From the NCBI GenBank assembly GCA_950295325.1, contig OX485804.1:1550001-1614000 (forward strand): a stretch of 64,000 nucleotides of DNA, given 5' to 3'. The notes under the pieces are model-generated. The model worked only from the letters and a program-made list of their open reading frames with translations. It was not told where the DNA came from and searched no databases. This stretch comes from Polytrichum commune. Taxonomy: Eukaryota; Streptophyta; Polytrichopsida; Polytrichales; Polytrichaceae. Positions 37,021-49,278 of this stretch are shown here, one piece after another. A program made the position numbers and the translations under genes. The first letter of the stretch is position 1, and the number at the start of each line of letters is the position of its first letter.

Positions 37021-37384
37021 ATAAAGGCGTGTGAAATTACTGATCGCAGCAGCGTACGAGCGAGTGGCAGGACCGATGCGACCAATCGATGCCACTGCTA
37101 TAAAGTTATAAAAGAGCTCAACCCTGCTGGTGGGAGTCGTCAATTGGCCTCACCACTAGCAGCTGTGGGGAGGCTAAATGTCTATGTGAAGGTTTTATGA
37201 CAGGATAAAGTCTTGAGCCGATAAAAGAAGGGTAAATAAATGTTTGGTGAAAAGTAAACAAGGCAAAATAGGGAGTGGTAAATTCTAAAGTGTTTATCAT
37301 TGAACTCTTAAATATAAGTATTTGATATTGATCAATTCCAAAATGTTCATGATATGTAAATTCGAAACCTATTTAATATGTATG

Positions 37385-37808
37385 TTCTAGAAGTTCTTGA
37401 AAACTTCAATTTTGGAACTTCCTACACCGTAGATTCTAGAAACTATGTGTTTGAGAATATTTTAGAACCTTGTAGACAAGTAGATTATTGAATGTTCTGG
37501 GAAAAAAAATATTCTAAAGAAAAAAAAATGAAAATTTTTCATAAGCATAATACAAAAAATATATGAACAATAGATTTCAAAATCTTCTACTAATGCATGT
37601 TTAATAACATTCTAAAAATAGATTATACAATTATCTAGAATGTGTATTTAGAATCTTTGGAGAAGTAGACGCTAGACTCTCCTTTTTAAATAAATTTGAT
37701 AAACTTGTTATGTAGTAGATTCTAGAAATGACATCAAATGTAGGCTTTGGGAAATTCTCATTGCTTGGATTCTAGAAACTCTTGGAGATCGCTTAGAGCT
37801 CTATATAA
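37385..37808 (+). promoter_or_regulatory. Cluster of TTCTAGAA palindromes followed by a TATA box
   Basis: Exact TTCTAGAA occurs at 37385, 37434, 37720 and 37770, and a consensus ctatataa lies at 37801-37808, 24 bp after the last one. TTCnnGAA is the core of heat-shock elements. No gene follows; the next kilobase is T-rich and non-coding. It may be a relic promoter, for example of a lost gene or a transposable element, or a chance cluster. Confidence 0.35.
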
Positions 37809-37809
37809 G

Positions 37810-38880
37810 CTTGTTTTTTAAAACATTTCTTAGAACTCTAAGAGTTTTTTTTCCATGTCTTTCATTTTCATCCGGTTTTCTAGTCTCATCCCTAGTTTTT
37901 TTGTTTATCCCCAGTTTCATCTAGTTACCAATATCATCTTATTTCTAGCATATTTCATTCTCATTCCATAGCCTCTCAAAATTTATGGCATTTTCCTAGC
38001 ATTTTATTAGAATTTTACCAAAATTCTCTCATAATTTCCCCAACATCTCAAAACTTTTCAAACTTTCATCCAATGTACATATGCATTCTACATCCTTCAA
38101 ATTTCCTTAGATTTTTAGGATTTCATTCGTCATTCATTAAAATTTCATGAGAAGTTCATTCTAGGTTCATATGTTAATATCGTGGTATTACTGTAGTTCT
38201 ATAAGAGTTACGATCATTAAAAAGCATGCCAAATTATTTTGAAAATAGATGAAATTGTTGAAAATATGATAAATTAATAAATACCTAAGGATAGTAGGTA
38301 TAAAGGATCTGGGATGGTGAGATGGTGAGGATGAGGTTTGCTTAAGCTATGGTTTGGCCAAAGAGACTTGTCTAGTTGCATGTTTTGATTATGATTCAAG
38401 CCCTTTTGGTATCACATTTAGCACTTTTATATTGTTGGAGTTGAAATTCATTTTTTAAAATTTTATATTTAAATAAATTTCTTTGGTAGAAAGGTGCTCA
38501 ACATGCTCTTTAAGTACAATATTATGCCAATATTACATTGATACTGCAATGTCAATATATACCACCATTATATTGCATCACCATTATGCCAATTCTATTT
38601 CAAGTGAATAGATCAATTGGGACATAACCTATCACGGCCATGCCATGGTGTTTAGCTATGTGAACCACAATGCCTAAGTACTCTTTGAATAACACATTCC
38701 TCCACAATTGTCATACTCATCGGATTTAATCACGTACATTATTTGACCCAATAAAAAAACCCAAGATTGTGGTCAATCTCAGTCACTTGGACATTTGAAG
38801 ATCAATCAAATTGCTTGCAACTCATGAACTCACAATTATTGTGAGCCACATCAATGGTAAGATTTGGTACAATGGATTTT
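37810..38880. other. Intergenic, nothing recognised
   Basis: AT-rich, with T/C-rich stretches directly after the TATA-like site and no usable open frame. Confidence 0.45.

Positions 38881-38885
<5 letters not shown>

Positions 38886-38946
<61 letters not shown>
38886..38946. repeat. GA microsatellite (about 30 units)
   Basis: Uninterrupted (GA)n of about 60 bp. Confidence 0.97.
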
Positions 38947-38947
<1 letters not shown>

Positions 38948-39158
38948 CCACTAGCTCATATGTGAACTCATGGCAAATTTACTAAGTAGGGCTATGCTAC
39001 TGCCTCATGTTCGAGGTGATCCCTATGGGTGGACACTATTATATACATCTTGTAGTTGTAATCAACAACTCACCCATTTGCAAGAGAATTACAGCAACAA
39101 GTATTATGTTTATCCACAAAGACGTGGAATTACACCTACATATTGACTATCTTTTGTA

Positions 39159-39378
39159 CTCCCTCTGTTTCACAATAAAACCATGGTTTCTGCATAAACT
39201 CCGTGCCAGAATAAAACCATGGTTTCGTTACGGACCTCCTCCGGGCATGACAGAGACGTCGGCAACTTTTCGGCAGCTCCCAATTTTGGTTAAAAAGCGC
39301 ATTGTGGTTCAAATCCGGTCACTGTTCTTAATCCCGCACTGAAATAGAAACCACAATTTTATTTTGAAACAGAGGGAG
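39159..39378. mobile_element. Stowaway-type MITE (220 bp)
   Basis: Starts ctccctctgtttcacaataa and the reverse complement of its end starts ctccctctgtttcaaaataa, the classic Stowaway terminal repeat. It is flanked by TA at both sides (39157-39158 and 39379-39380), as expected for Tc1/mariner-derived MITEs. Non-coding and GC-richer than its surroundings. Confidence 0.93.
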
Positions 39379-39384
39379 TAGCAT

Positions 39385-42300
39385 TTATCCATACATCTAA
39401 AAAAAAGGCAACTAAATAGTAGTACACCCAATCATTGCTAGACCTTCATCCAAATCGGTACTTTGTAGATTTAGTGGAATGGAACATAGAAATTTCTATG
39501 CGTTGGGACCAAAACTTGCAACCAATAAAGTAGTCGAGTGTAAGTTGATATTTTGACATAGACACGGTGACCGGCAAACTTTTGGTCCAATTGTTGTTCT
39601 TCCATGGGAGGCAAAGTGCTAATTAACCCCCTCATATTACGCAACACTATTTCAAAAGGGGATCCCGAGCACTGTGGGGGGGTTTTTTTTTGGATGAACT
39701 TAAGAAAAATGAGCTGGGTTTAGGGTTGAAGATTTGTTGCTCACTGTAGTAACAAGCCCGAATACTAAGTTAGAAGCTAATTTAAGGCGTCAAATCTTGG
39801 CCATCATATATGCCGGGCCGTTATTTGACCGAGGGCCCATTATCATAGTGGGGTCCTTTGAAGATGCCACCAAACTTATTAGTGCAAGTATCTAAGTACG
39901 TACTGCGATCTGAGAAATGGATGGATGATAACCACTCATCCATCCGCTTTTTGTCCATGGGCCATGTGTGTCCTTGGTGCTTGAGAATCCTTGTGTAGCG
40001 TGACTTGTTTCATGCGCCTCCACCAAAGTCAAACTTATTATGGTTTGTACAAACTAACCCCATTGGCTTACACTTAAGCCCTAACGGTTGAGGCCCAAGT
40101 ACCATGTTTTGCTTAGAATGTGGTCTAAAGTAGTGTCGGGTTTACATACAACTTCATATTTATGCTTTGGAATGAAGTGTCTCTCATTCATGCCAATTTG
40201 AAGTTCAATGTCAGTTTTCCTTCTTATATGTTATTATTCTTTGTGGGATTTATAGTATTATTTCATGAGTGTGTTTAGAAGAGAGTGTGTGGGTCCAAAG
40301 CTTTCACATTACATTCATATAATCACCATGTGATCATTGTTCTCACAAATGTGTATTGAAGTTGGCTGCATTATGTAAGTTGTTGATCAAAGGAAGTATG
40401 GCAGCAAGTGGGATGTGGAAATGGACGTCAACAATGGTCTAACATATCCTTCATATCGATGGAATGCACCTCCAGAAGGAGGGTTCAAATGAAGCTTTAA
40501 TTATCTTGATATGCCACCACAAACCTCAAAACTCATGCTAATGCACAATAATTTGCATTCATACTCGGAGGTCGCTAACATAACAATATTGGACATGAGT
40601 CTTGAGCTTAGTGGGCCCGGGAATCTACTCCAATACGTGCTAGCATTATCCTTGGTAGATTAAGGAGGGAGTAGATTTAGGCTAAACATGGGCCTACTAC
40701 CCTTGCTTCTGGGAAGGGCACATGTTTCAATGGGGTAGATTTCAACCACGACAATGTTAATGGTACGTCACACTAAGCATAAATAGATAGAGAGCATAAC
40801 ATTCTGCAACATTTGTAGTTCATTCACTTTACCATTGTTGGGTAGCACCTAGACCCTTCATTGTTCATGAACAATATTGGATCCATTCGAATCGCAAATC
40901 TTCCCTTGGTACAAGCACAACGTCCATCTTCCTCACCCCCATTACCTTGTTATTCAAATTTGGTTTGGATTCTAATGTGTTGGACATGTTATGAATGGGA
41001 TTTGCAAATATCTATGTATGTGTGCCAACCGGGTGCACCCAGCTGAAAAAAATCTATGAGTGCAATGCTCTTGATTAATAATATTATGAAATTATAACCT
41101 TGGTTGGGATTAAAGTAAATCGGTAAAGGGGGGAGGGGGAGGGAGGAGTTTTCTCAAACCTCGATAGCTTCCTCGTGCAAGTTGCTAAGCCACATCACAT
41201 TTGGACATATCCAACTCGATACCACATGCTTTGTATATTCCAATCTCCATAGTAATACATGATTGATAATTCAATATGGAATAACATCACAAACAACATT
41301 GCAAACTCTAAGCTGCTCACAAATACCAACATTTCGCACTAAAGCTTGCACTTTGATTGGCAAAATGTACCATATGGCTCTTTGTGGTCCCTATTTCGAT
41401 GTTGATTTGTAGGTTCCATGTGGAACTTAAGTGTCTCTTAACCATGGGCAAAGTCATAACATTACTCAATCGTAGGCTCTTGCAATGCGGGTTCGGGAAT
41501 TTTCCAAGCATTATGCCTCTTTTACATTGGAGCATCTCACAAAACGAACATTACGCAACTTGAGTATTATTCACCCTGCCACAATAAACCGTCATGTGGG
41601 AGTTTTTGAAGTTGCAATGATGGGACTTTACAAGATTTGTTATATTTTTGGTCCCAAAGTTGCTTTTCTAGGTCTCACCTCATGGACGCGCACCTATGCG
41701 GCAAGTCACCACTGGCGCGCAAGGTAAAGGGCCGGGAAACATGTTCATAACAATACTATGCCTAGTGGGTTTGATCCATTTTTAAAACAATTGTTACTGT
41801 CTTATCTAAAATTGAGACATGAACCACTCCGACTATGGTACTTTTTTACATATAGTACCAACCAATATGATAATTACAAGTGGAATATTTCCTTGAATAG
41901 GCAATTTATCTATTCCAAACCAACTTCCTTGAGCAAGATTCATCTATCAAGGGATTGGTACAACATATTCCGGGTACATTCACACTTCTAGCATGTACAT
42001 GTATTCTTGTTTTTATTTCGGTTTTGTTTTGTTGGTGATAGGCATGTCAAAGGTACATTCAAAAACTATATAAACTAGAAAGGTATGGCCAACAACTATA
42101 CAAGGGGTTTCTCTTCATTTGGACAATGAATGATATATTCATACAAACTCCAAAACTTATGAAGAAAGTGGCTATGACCTTGATTTAGATTTGCTAACCA
42201 TCTCGTACTAGTCGCATGTTTAACTTAGTAATCACATTTTCGTATCCAAAGTTAAGTAGGCTAGTAAAAAAAAGGTAACTACTTAAGATCCATCTACCTC

Positions 42301-45090
42301 TATTACCTATGACTTGGCCTTACTATAGGGAGAGGGATTTAAAATGGTTACTTATCTTTGTTTAATGAACCTGCCGCTCATCTAGGAAAACTAGCATCAC
42401 TTCTTTGGCAAGTTTACTTTACATTTATGTCCCACCGAGTTCACACACCTTCGTAGCATGTTTGTGAAAATCCTACTTAATTTATATAACTAAAACACAG
42501 TCTATCAAAGCCTTTGAAGTTTCCTACCAAGTTCATGAATATCTCATGAACTATAATATTTTAAACATTTTCATGATACTACGTGTAGTAAACTTAAATG
42601 CCCATGACGTGGCACATGCACGGGGCATCCATGAACCCATCATTAGCTACGGCATGTAGGTTGATAGCTAAGGGTCCACTTGCACCACATAGTTGAGAGA
42701 TTTAGTTGACTTATGAGTTAGTGAAGCTTAGGCGACCCAAATTCTAGCTAACTAAAATCATGGTCAAATCGGGTTGCACCATCATGGAGTTAGCAAAACT
42801 ATGGTCGGGTTGCAATATCTTTGGATTGCGTATGACAACAATCAAAAATCCGTATTGCATATTGTTTGCTATCACACCCATGACATGAAACCCTAGTTTT
42901 ATCCTTCAAATGTTGGCCATGGTCACATCTTTCTCATACTCAAACTTCAAATAAGAGCGGTCCTTAAGGATTATGATACGAGTGATCCATCATTCTGATA
43001 CATGTTGGAATTGAAATGATCGAACTCTCCAAAAACTCAAAATCAATCATCTCCATGTCGAGATGACTAATATCAACATTTGGGTAACTTTGAAGATAGA
43101 TCAAAATGTTTTTTATTTTCCTCAAATGCTCTGTAAGTGATGTTGTCAAAACTTTAGTACAAACTCCTCTAAGGAGATGTGCTTTACTAAGTAATTAGCT
43201 AAACAGAGAATTAGGTTGTTTTTATGAGGAGGCAACCATAACTATCGGCAAAGAGGATTTGTGAAGGTTAACAAGAGTTGTCTTTGTAACCCTTAGGATG
43301 ATTGCATCATAAGCGGTGGTTATGATAGTAAATTGAGGGTTCTTCGGCCACAAATCCTAGTATCGACTTAGAATGGGAGTGGTGAAGTTTTGCGGTGTAC
43401 GACCTTTCTTATGAATATAATGGTGTTGGTTCCTTGGAATATCAATATTTAGGTTTTGAAAGGATTCCCAACTTGTTTGTGGTTGTAGTAAGGCTTTTCA
43501 AAGTGATTAGTTCCAAGAAGTCTTGAAGAGACAAGACTTATGTACGTCTTACATTCATTTTCCCCAATAACAAGAAGTATCTACCACACTAGTGTTAGAG
43601 TAAGAGGATTGAGTTGATCAACCCTCAATATCACTACTGGCTAGGGACCCAGCTTCTCTATTATAGTGCAATAATCTTGGTCTTATATAGACTAAGTTAG
43701 GAAACTAGAAGTAAATATGACAAATCAATCACATAATGGAGAGTTACAACTTTGTTGGTATAAGAGGGAGTAAATCATAAGATATAAGATATAACAAGTA
43801 CACATATATAGTTGTAAGTAGGTCAAATCATATAGTCGTACATATGTGAGTCTCGACCAAATTTTAGGGGGTGAGCAATACCAATACAACCTTAAAGAAT
43901 AGTACCATTGGTATCATGGTAGTAAGTAGATATATGCACTAGGGTGATCTAGATTATAAGGGGTAGCTAACATAGGTAGTAGAGAGAATTCTTATAAAGC
44001 TACTGACCTTTTTCAATCGCACTACTACATAAACGCAAATTATGAAAGTAAATGTGTCACGAAGAGGTGGACAAGAAAAAAAACCAAAGTCTTTCGCAAT
44101 TCTTCATGAAGGTGTTGACTAAACCATGATCAATTATTGATGCTTATGCATCTACATGTGAATTTCAAACATTGAATATAATCTCTATGTCTATGTGGAT
44201 TGATGTGCATTTATTCATGCTTGTTGATGTAGTAGCAATACTTCATCATATTCAAGAGATGCTCCACCATATTTGATGTCATCTTGGCACCATCATACAG
44301 AATTCTATCCTTGCCTCATAGTAGTGGCTCAATGGCAAAGATGATCTCCTCAATGATGATGAGCAACCTATTCGGAAAGTTTTCACAAAATTTCAATAGA
44401 GTATGTAAGTTCGCCATTTGTTTCATATTTGTTTCGATTTTGGAGTCATCCAACATGTTATTATCCAATAATGAATGTTAATCATTTGATCTTTTTTAAT
44501 AAATAAAACTAAAATGTGATGTCCCCTCCCACTTGCATAATGATCCTATTACATGCAAAGGTGGTCACAAAGGTTGTGAATCCAACCTCAACATCGTCAC
44601 ATTATAGTAGGTTGTTGGGTTATGCTTGTCACATCCTACCATTGATAGATGTCAAGGTGAAGGAGGGTATTGAACATAATAGTGACTAAGAGGAGGAGGG
44701 AATGGAAGATGACATGGATAGTTACACAGCTTGTATGCATTGTTCCACATTGACTACATTGAATGTGCTCATTACTTTGTGCACATTGACAGGGGCGAGT
44801 AATTTCTTATTGTACTACCATTTATGTCTAAAAATAATAGTTTCTAAATTTCCGCAATGCCTTCATCCATTCATTTCTCAAACCTACATGAATTCTAGAA
44901 ATATAGTCTAGAGTATGCTTGATACGTGGAATGTGCTTGCATTTCTTTTTAAAGAATTTGAATGTTGAATCAAACGATGATGTTAAAAATCATTTCCAAA
45001 CTCTCATGCCAAGTTTGTGTGTTGTTGATTTTTAATAGTAAAGTAAGGCATTCATTAGGTTGATTGCATTTTGTGTGAACTCCCCACTCA
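39385..45090. other. Intergenic, nothing recognised
   Basis: About 5.7 kb of AT-rich sequence with short, unrelated open frames (longest about 80 codons near 41485-41727). Some of it may be unrecognised, decayed transposon, because it precedes a Harbinger remnant. Confidence 0.4.
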
Positions 45091-45099
45091 TACTATTAT

Positions 45100-45386
45100 A
45101 AACAAAGATGTTACATTCATGCCAAAACACCATGGCTATAGGATACTAGTGGGTGCATCTCAAAATTTTATGCCAATCTCGTTGCTCACTACTCACATAT
45201 TACACTAGTAGAAAACTATGCCAAAAAGAATCGTTGTTGATTTCGACTATGGTTTTTTTGGGCATAGTTTTTTACTAGTGTTAGCACTCCTTGTTGTGGA
45301 GTGCCTCTGACATGGTTGACGTCTTGTATGCATGCATTATCATGCACAACATGATTTTGAAAGATGAAAAGATGGTGAAAACCTAG
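45100..45386 (+). pseudogene. PIF/Harbinger-type transposase, C-terminal remnant
   Basis: From 45312 the plus strand reads MVDVLYACIIMHNMILKDE, closely resembling the conserved C-terminal (A)CIILHNMIVEDE segment of plant Harbinger nucleases, and ends at a TAG at 45384. Upstream coding is disrupted and split by a 78 bp miniature element at 45203-45280. The rest of the DDE domain could not be recovered by eye. Confidence 0.6.
45203..45280. mobile_element. 78 bp CACTA-type miniature element
   Basis: Starts cactagtagaaaactatgcc and ends with its near-perfect inverse (ggcatag...tactagtg), so the element is almost entirely terminal repeat. It is flanked by the 3 bp duplication tta (45200-45202 and 45281-45283). 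CACTA ends with a 3 bp TSD fit the CACTA superfamily. Confidence 0.85.
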
Positions 45387-45389
45387 ACG

Positions 45390-47460
45390 ATCTCATGTCC
45401 TCTAATTCCTCGATCGTTCAATTATGAAGAGGTTTTACCTTTTGAGATTTACAAAAGGGTACTATGGCAATTGAAGATTTTGATTTATAGAATGTACTAT
45501 AATTTATGGGATGACCTTGTTCAACACTTGTGAGAGGAAAGTTCACGTAACACTATCAAGCACAAATAGTTTGTTTCTTAGCCTAATGTGGTCTGGATCC
45601 CATGAGAACACCAACTAGGATATTAGCCTACTACCGGGGTTGGGTGATGCCATGTTGTTATTAGTCGCATAATTGGGGCTGCCAGTCTTCCCCTCAACCA
45701 TGATGTCTACCTACCTACCACAACATGTCACATAATAACTTCGCGGGTTAATACTATTCCAAAAGTAGCCTCCCCTAACATGGTCGGCTATGGGCTTTCA
45801 ACCTGAAAATTGTGATGCCGGGAAATCTAGCTTGGATTATCCAAACATAGGTTGGGCAAATACTCAAGCCCACCCAACACAACCAGGAGGTTGAATAATG
45901 TTATGCATTCATTCTCTCTTTGACGAGGACTACCGGTAGTCTTTGCCAAAAGGAGTAGACATAGTAGACATTGTGGACCATGTTTTCCTTATGGATTTTA
46001 TACGGAGCATCACTAAAGCGTTTGAGGACGTGATGACTTTACTTTTAAAAGAAGAGAAGGAAACCACATGCCAACTCTCAAAGAGGAGCACATATACTTG
46101 TTGGTGCCACAAAACAAACATGGATATCACTTTGACAAATCTTCATCAATGTATGAAGCAAGGTTGTTACTTTCCCCCATCATGTTTTGATGACTTGTAA
46201 TTCTATTGTGACGAGGAGAATAATGTACATGATGTAATCTTATGAAATTGTTCTCGTGAGTTTTCTTATACACATGTTCACGATCACTTGTAGTGAATTT
46301 TGTTGAAAAATTTCACTAAATTAGTTGACAAGGTCATGAAATTGGTATCATGTTGCACTACTTTGTTGTTGAATTGCTATTGAATTGTTATTGTTTATAG
46401 TTCACAATCTCAATATTAGTTCTACGTGAATAACTGGGAACAAGTGGCCTTGCTCAAATACGTGCTTGTGAGGTACAACCTACTCTCTTTATTCGTTACC
46501 TCTATAAGTGTTAAAATTCCATATGTGTCGGCATCTATTTCTACAAAGATGTTAAGTTTTAAGTGTTACATGAATGTCTACTTATGTCTATGTATATTTG
46601 CCCCTTATATTTGTTAACTTATTATTAGACTATATAATATCATAAAATATAACATATCATGTAGAACTTCAAATAAACCCCCAATTATAAATGATGAAGT
46701 CCATGATATTAATTGCAAGTCTCATCAATTGAGTTTGCCCTAGTTGCTTGAACGATTATGTACCATGCTCGAAGTCTTGAGAATGTTGCTTATGACTTTT
46801 AAATTTGTAGGTCACATCGCATATTATTAAAAAACTATTTGAAATGACGATGTCAATAGTAGTAGTTTCATTGAATTCCAACATCTAATGAGTGAGTTAT
46901 GCTTTGTTCAAAATTTGCCTTCCAAGTCTCATGCAACGGCCGTGAGTCTTGTCTCTAAAATCTTGAGGGTGTTGCATTCATTTTTGTGGATGGACTTCGT
47001 GTCTATGTGGTTCAGGGTCATCTTAGCAATTAATATTTGATTGAATTCAGGGACAAATAGAATTGGGAAAGACTTTAGAGATTAGTTTGACCTCACTTGT
47101 ATTTTGAAACTTCATTTAACGTTAGAATGCTATTTTACTTGCATTACATTCATAAGTATTATCTCCTTGTTTGTTATTAAACTTTGTATCTGTTGAAGTG
47201 TTAACACTTTGTATGTATTAAAAAATAAATCCCACTCCCTATTGTTAACAGATATAGAGGGCAAACTGTAAATCTCATTGAAACTATAAAGTCTTCGGTT
47301 TACAAGTATGTTTTGTCAGGCTCTCATCCAATGGCGACATGACACGCGGCACATAAAGTCGAGCCACGAATTCGGTATGTTCGGTGGTCTTGCTTTGAAG
47401 GCCTTGTAATGGTTGCCGCTGCCATCCAAATGCATGAGGATGTAAAATGCAGGATGTCAT
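45390..47460. other. Intergenic, nothing recognised
   Basis: AT-rich. An 85-codon frame at 45943-46200 has no recognisable domain. No RNA gene or repeat found. Confidence 0.4.
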
Positions 47461-47464
47461 CTAT

Positions 47465-49278
47465 TTGGGATGAGGGGAGATGAAACCCTAATTGGCTCTG
47501 CACAGTAGCCACAAAGCCCTGGCGCTCTTCTTCGTCGGTTTGCGACCTGCAGGGTTTAGAGACGAAGGATTTGTGGAGGTTGGCCATCGCGATTTGCATC
47601 CTTCCGTCCACGGCTTCACCTTCAGGTACTTGTTATTTAATTTATCGTTTTTACTCAATCTTACGTCCTCTGTCGATGTAGATACAAGGTTTTGTTTCCG
47701 AGGTACTAAGATTCAACATAGAAATTGTCATGGTATAGAATGGTACTGTTTCGGTCTGGGGCTTCGATTTCTACGTGTGTTTTCCTGTTTAGTGTTGGCG
47801 TCATGTTTTTTTCACAGATGCTGATGTCTGTTGCCCCCGATTGCGATGGTGATTTGCTAGAGAAGATATGAGTTTTTGTTTTTGAGACACGAAAGGTTCA
47901 CTTGAAATTGTCATGACAATAAGAATCCTGTGTTATCCTGGGCTTCTGAGGTTAAGAGCACTTTTCTATCTCGTCCTAGCTGCAAGTTTTTTTTATCACA
48001 CTTCTGAACTAATGCCTCAAAACCAGGGTTTAGAGGAGTTTCTACAATTAGGATTTTTCTCTTCACCTCTAGGTCTCCTTTGCTTTCTTCACCTGGCCAT
48101 CTCGCCACTCGCATTCGCATTGCATTGCATTGCACTCGTAGATCCCATGGCAGCTGAATCCGCCACTGGCCGTTTTGGATTTGTAAACTTTAGAGTGCTC
48201 AAAGAGGCTTGCGGAACGGGCCAAGAGGCTAGGATTTGCCATACGAGGGTCTGTTTCAGGGCTTGAGCTAATGTTTATATGAGCATTTATCTATCTCTTT
48301 TTGGATTCGATTTCATCATACCTCTGGTTTCTTGGCTCAGAATAAGGGTTAAGTGGGGTTTTACAAACTTTCTTCTTTTCACTTCACCTCCAGGAATGTC
48401 CTTTCTTCATCTGGGCCTACTTATATTCTCTCCCTGCTCTGTTGCCATGCTTGCAGTGGCACCCTGATGAAGAATATAGAAGTCTTATCGAGGTACTAAG
48501 TTTACCTAAAAATCTCATGACGTAGCCTCGGTCTGGGTTTCTGAACCTAAGTGCATTGCTCTGACCAGTCTTTGAACCAGGTTTAACTGCAATGATCTTA
48601 TTGTCTTGTGGCTTGCAATGTGACCAATTCGGTCCAAATCTGATCCTCTGACCTTAGAGATTAAGTCATGGATTATCTGGGGGATGTCAGGGGAAGCGAG
48701 GTGGACTGAGGAGGTGTTTTTCCTTCATTCAAGGGTTATGTCAAGTAAATTGTCATGATTTGCACAAGGAGTCCGGCAGTGGCCTGGATTCTCCACGCCT
48801 ACAGGGTAAATTATGTTCCTTAAATTCTTGATCTTTCTGAAATCCAGCAGTTCTCTAGCAGTACAATCAACTTCATTCTCAATGGTGCCTTCTTGGCGTA
48901 CCTTTTTGCATTGCAAACAGGGGGAGTAGGTTTGAAGGTGCATGAAAGTAGCAGATGTTCTTTTGGTGGATCCTTTGTCTGTCTTGATCATATATGCCAG
49001 GAACATTTTCTATAGTACTCCTGTGCAGACCTTGAATTTAGAGCATACAAGGCAGATTATCCTAAACTCATGGAGGATGGTTTTCAGATGAGCTCTCCTG
49101 TGGTCCCTGTTGTTATCTCTGAAACCCAACAAATACAGTTGGTTTGCAACTTGTAGTTGTATGATGAAGCTCGGGGACTAACTAAGCAATTGGCCATCTC
49201 AGTTTGTGTAATGTTTGCTATTGAGATCACTTCATAGAAAATGTTTTTAGTGTGCTAACTGTGTCCTCTGGTACTCAG
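47465..49278 (+). promoter_or_regulatory. Probable leader region of the zinc-finger gene
   Basis: Contains an aaaccctaa telo-box near 47482, a plausible non-coding leader exon ending at a ttcag|gtactt donor near 47634, and the leader-associated repeat at 48095-48256. The first coding exon of the zinc-finger gene must lie here but is not resolved. One candidate start is ATG 48147, whose frame runs 34 codons to a weak gtctgt donor with matching phase. Confidence 0.3.
48095..48256 (+). repeat. Leader-associated repeat, copy Z
   Basis: Matches 5229-5381 (minus strand) over about 150-160 bp. Here the block includes an ATG (48147) followed by MAAESATGRFGFVNF..., whereas copy X has ACG at that place. 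The repeat lies upstream of the zinc-finger gene in the sense direction, as copies X and Y do for the seven-TM gene. Confidence 0.7.

Noticed and set aside
48725-49006. 93-codon minus-strand frame
   Set aside because: Lies antisense to the zinc-finger leader region, without recognisable domain or splice context.
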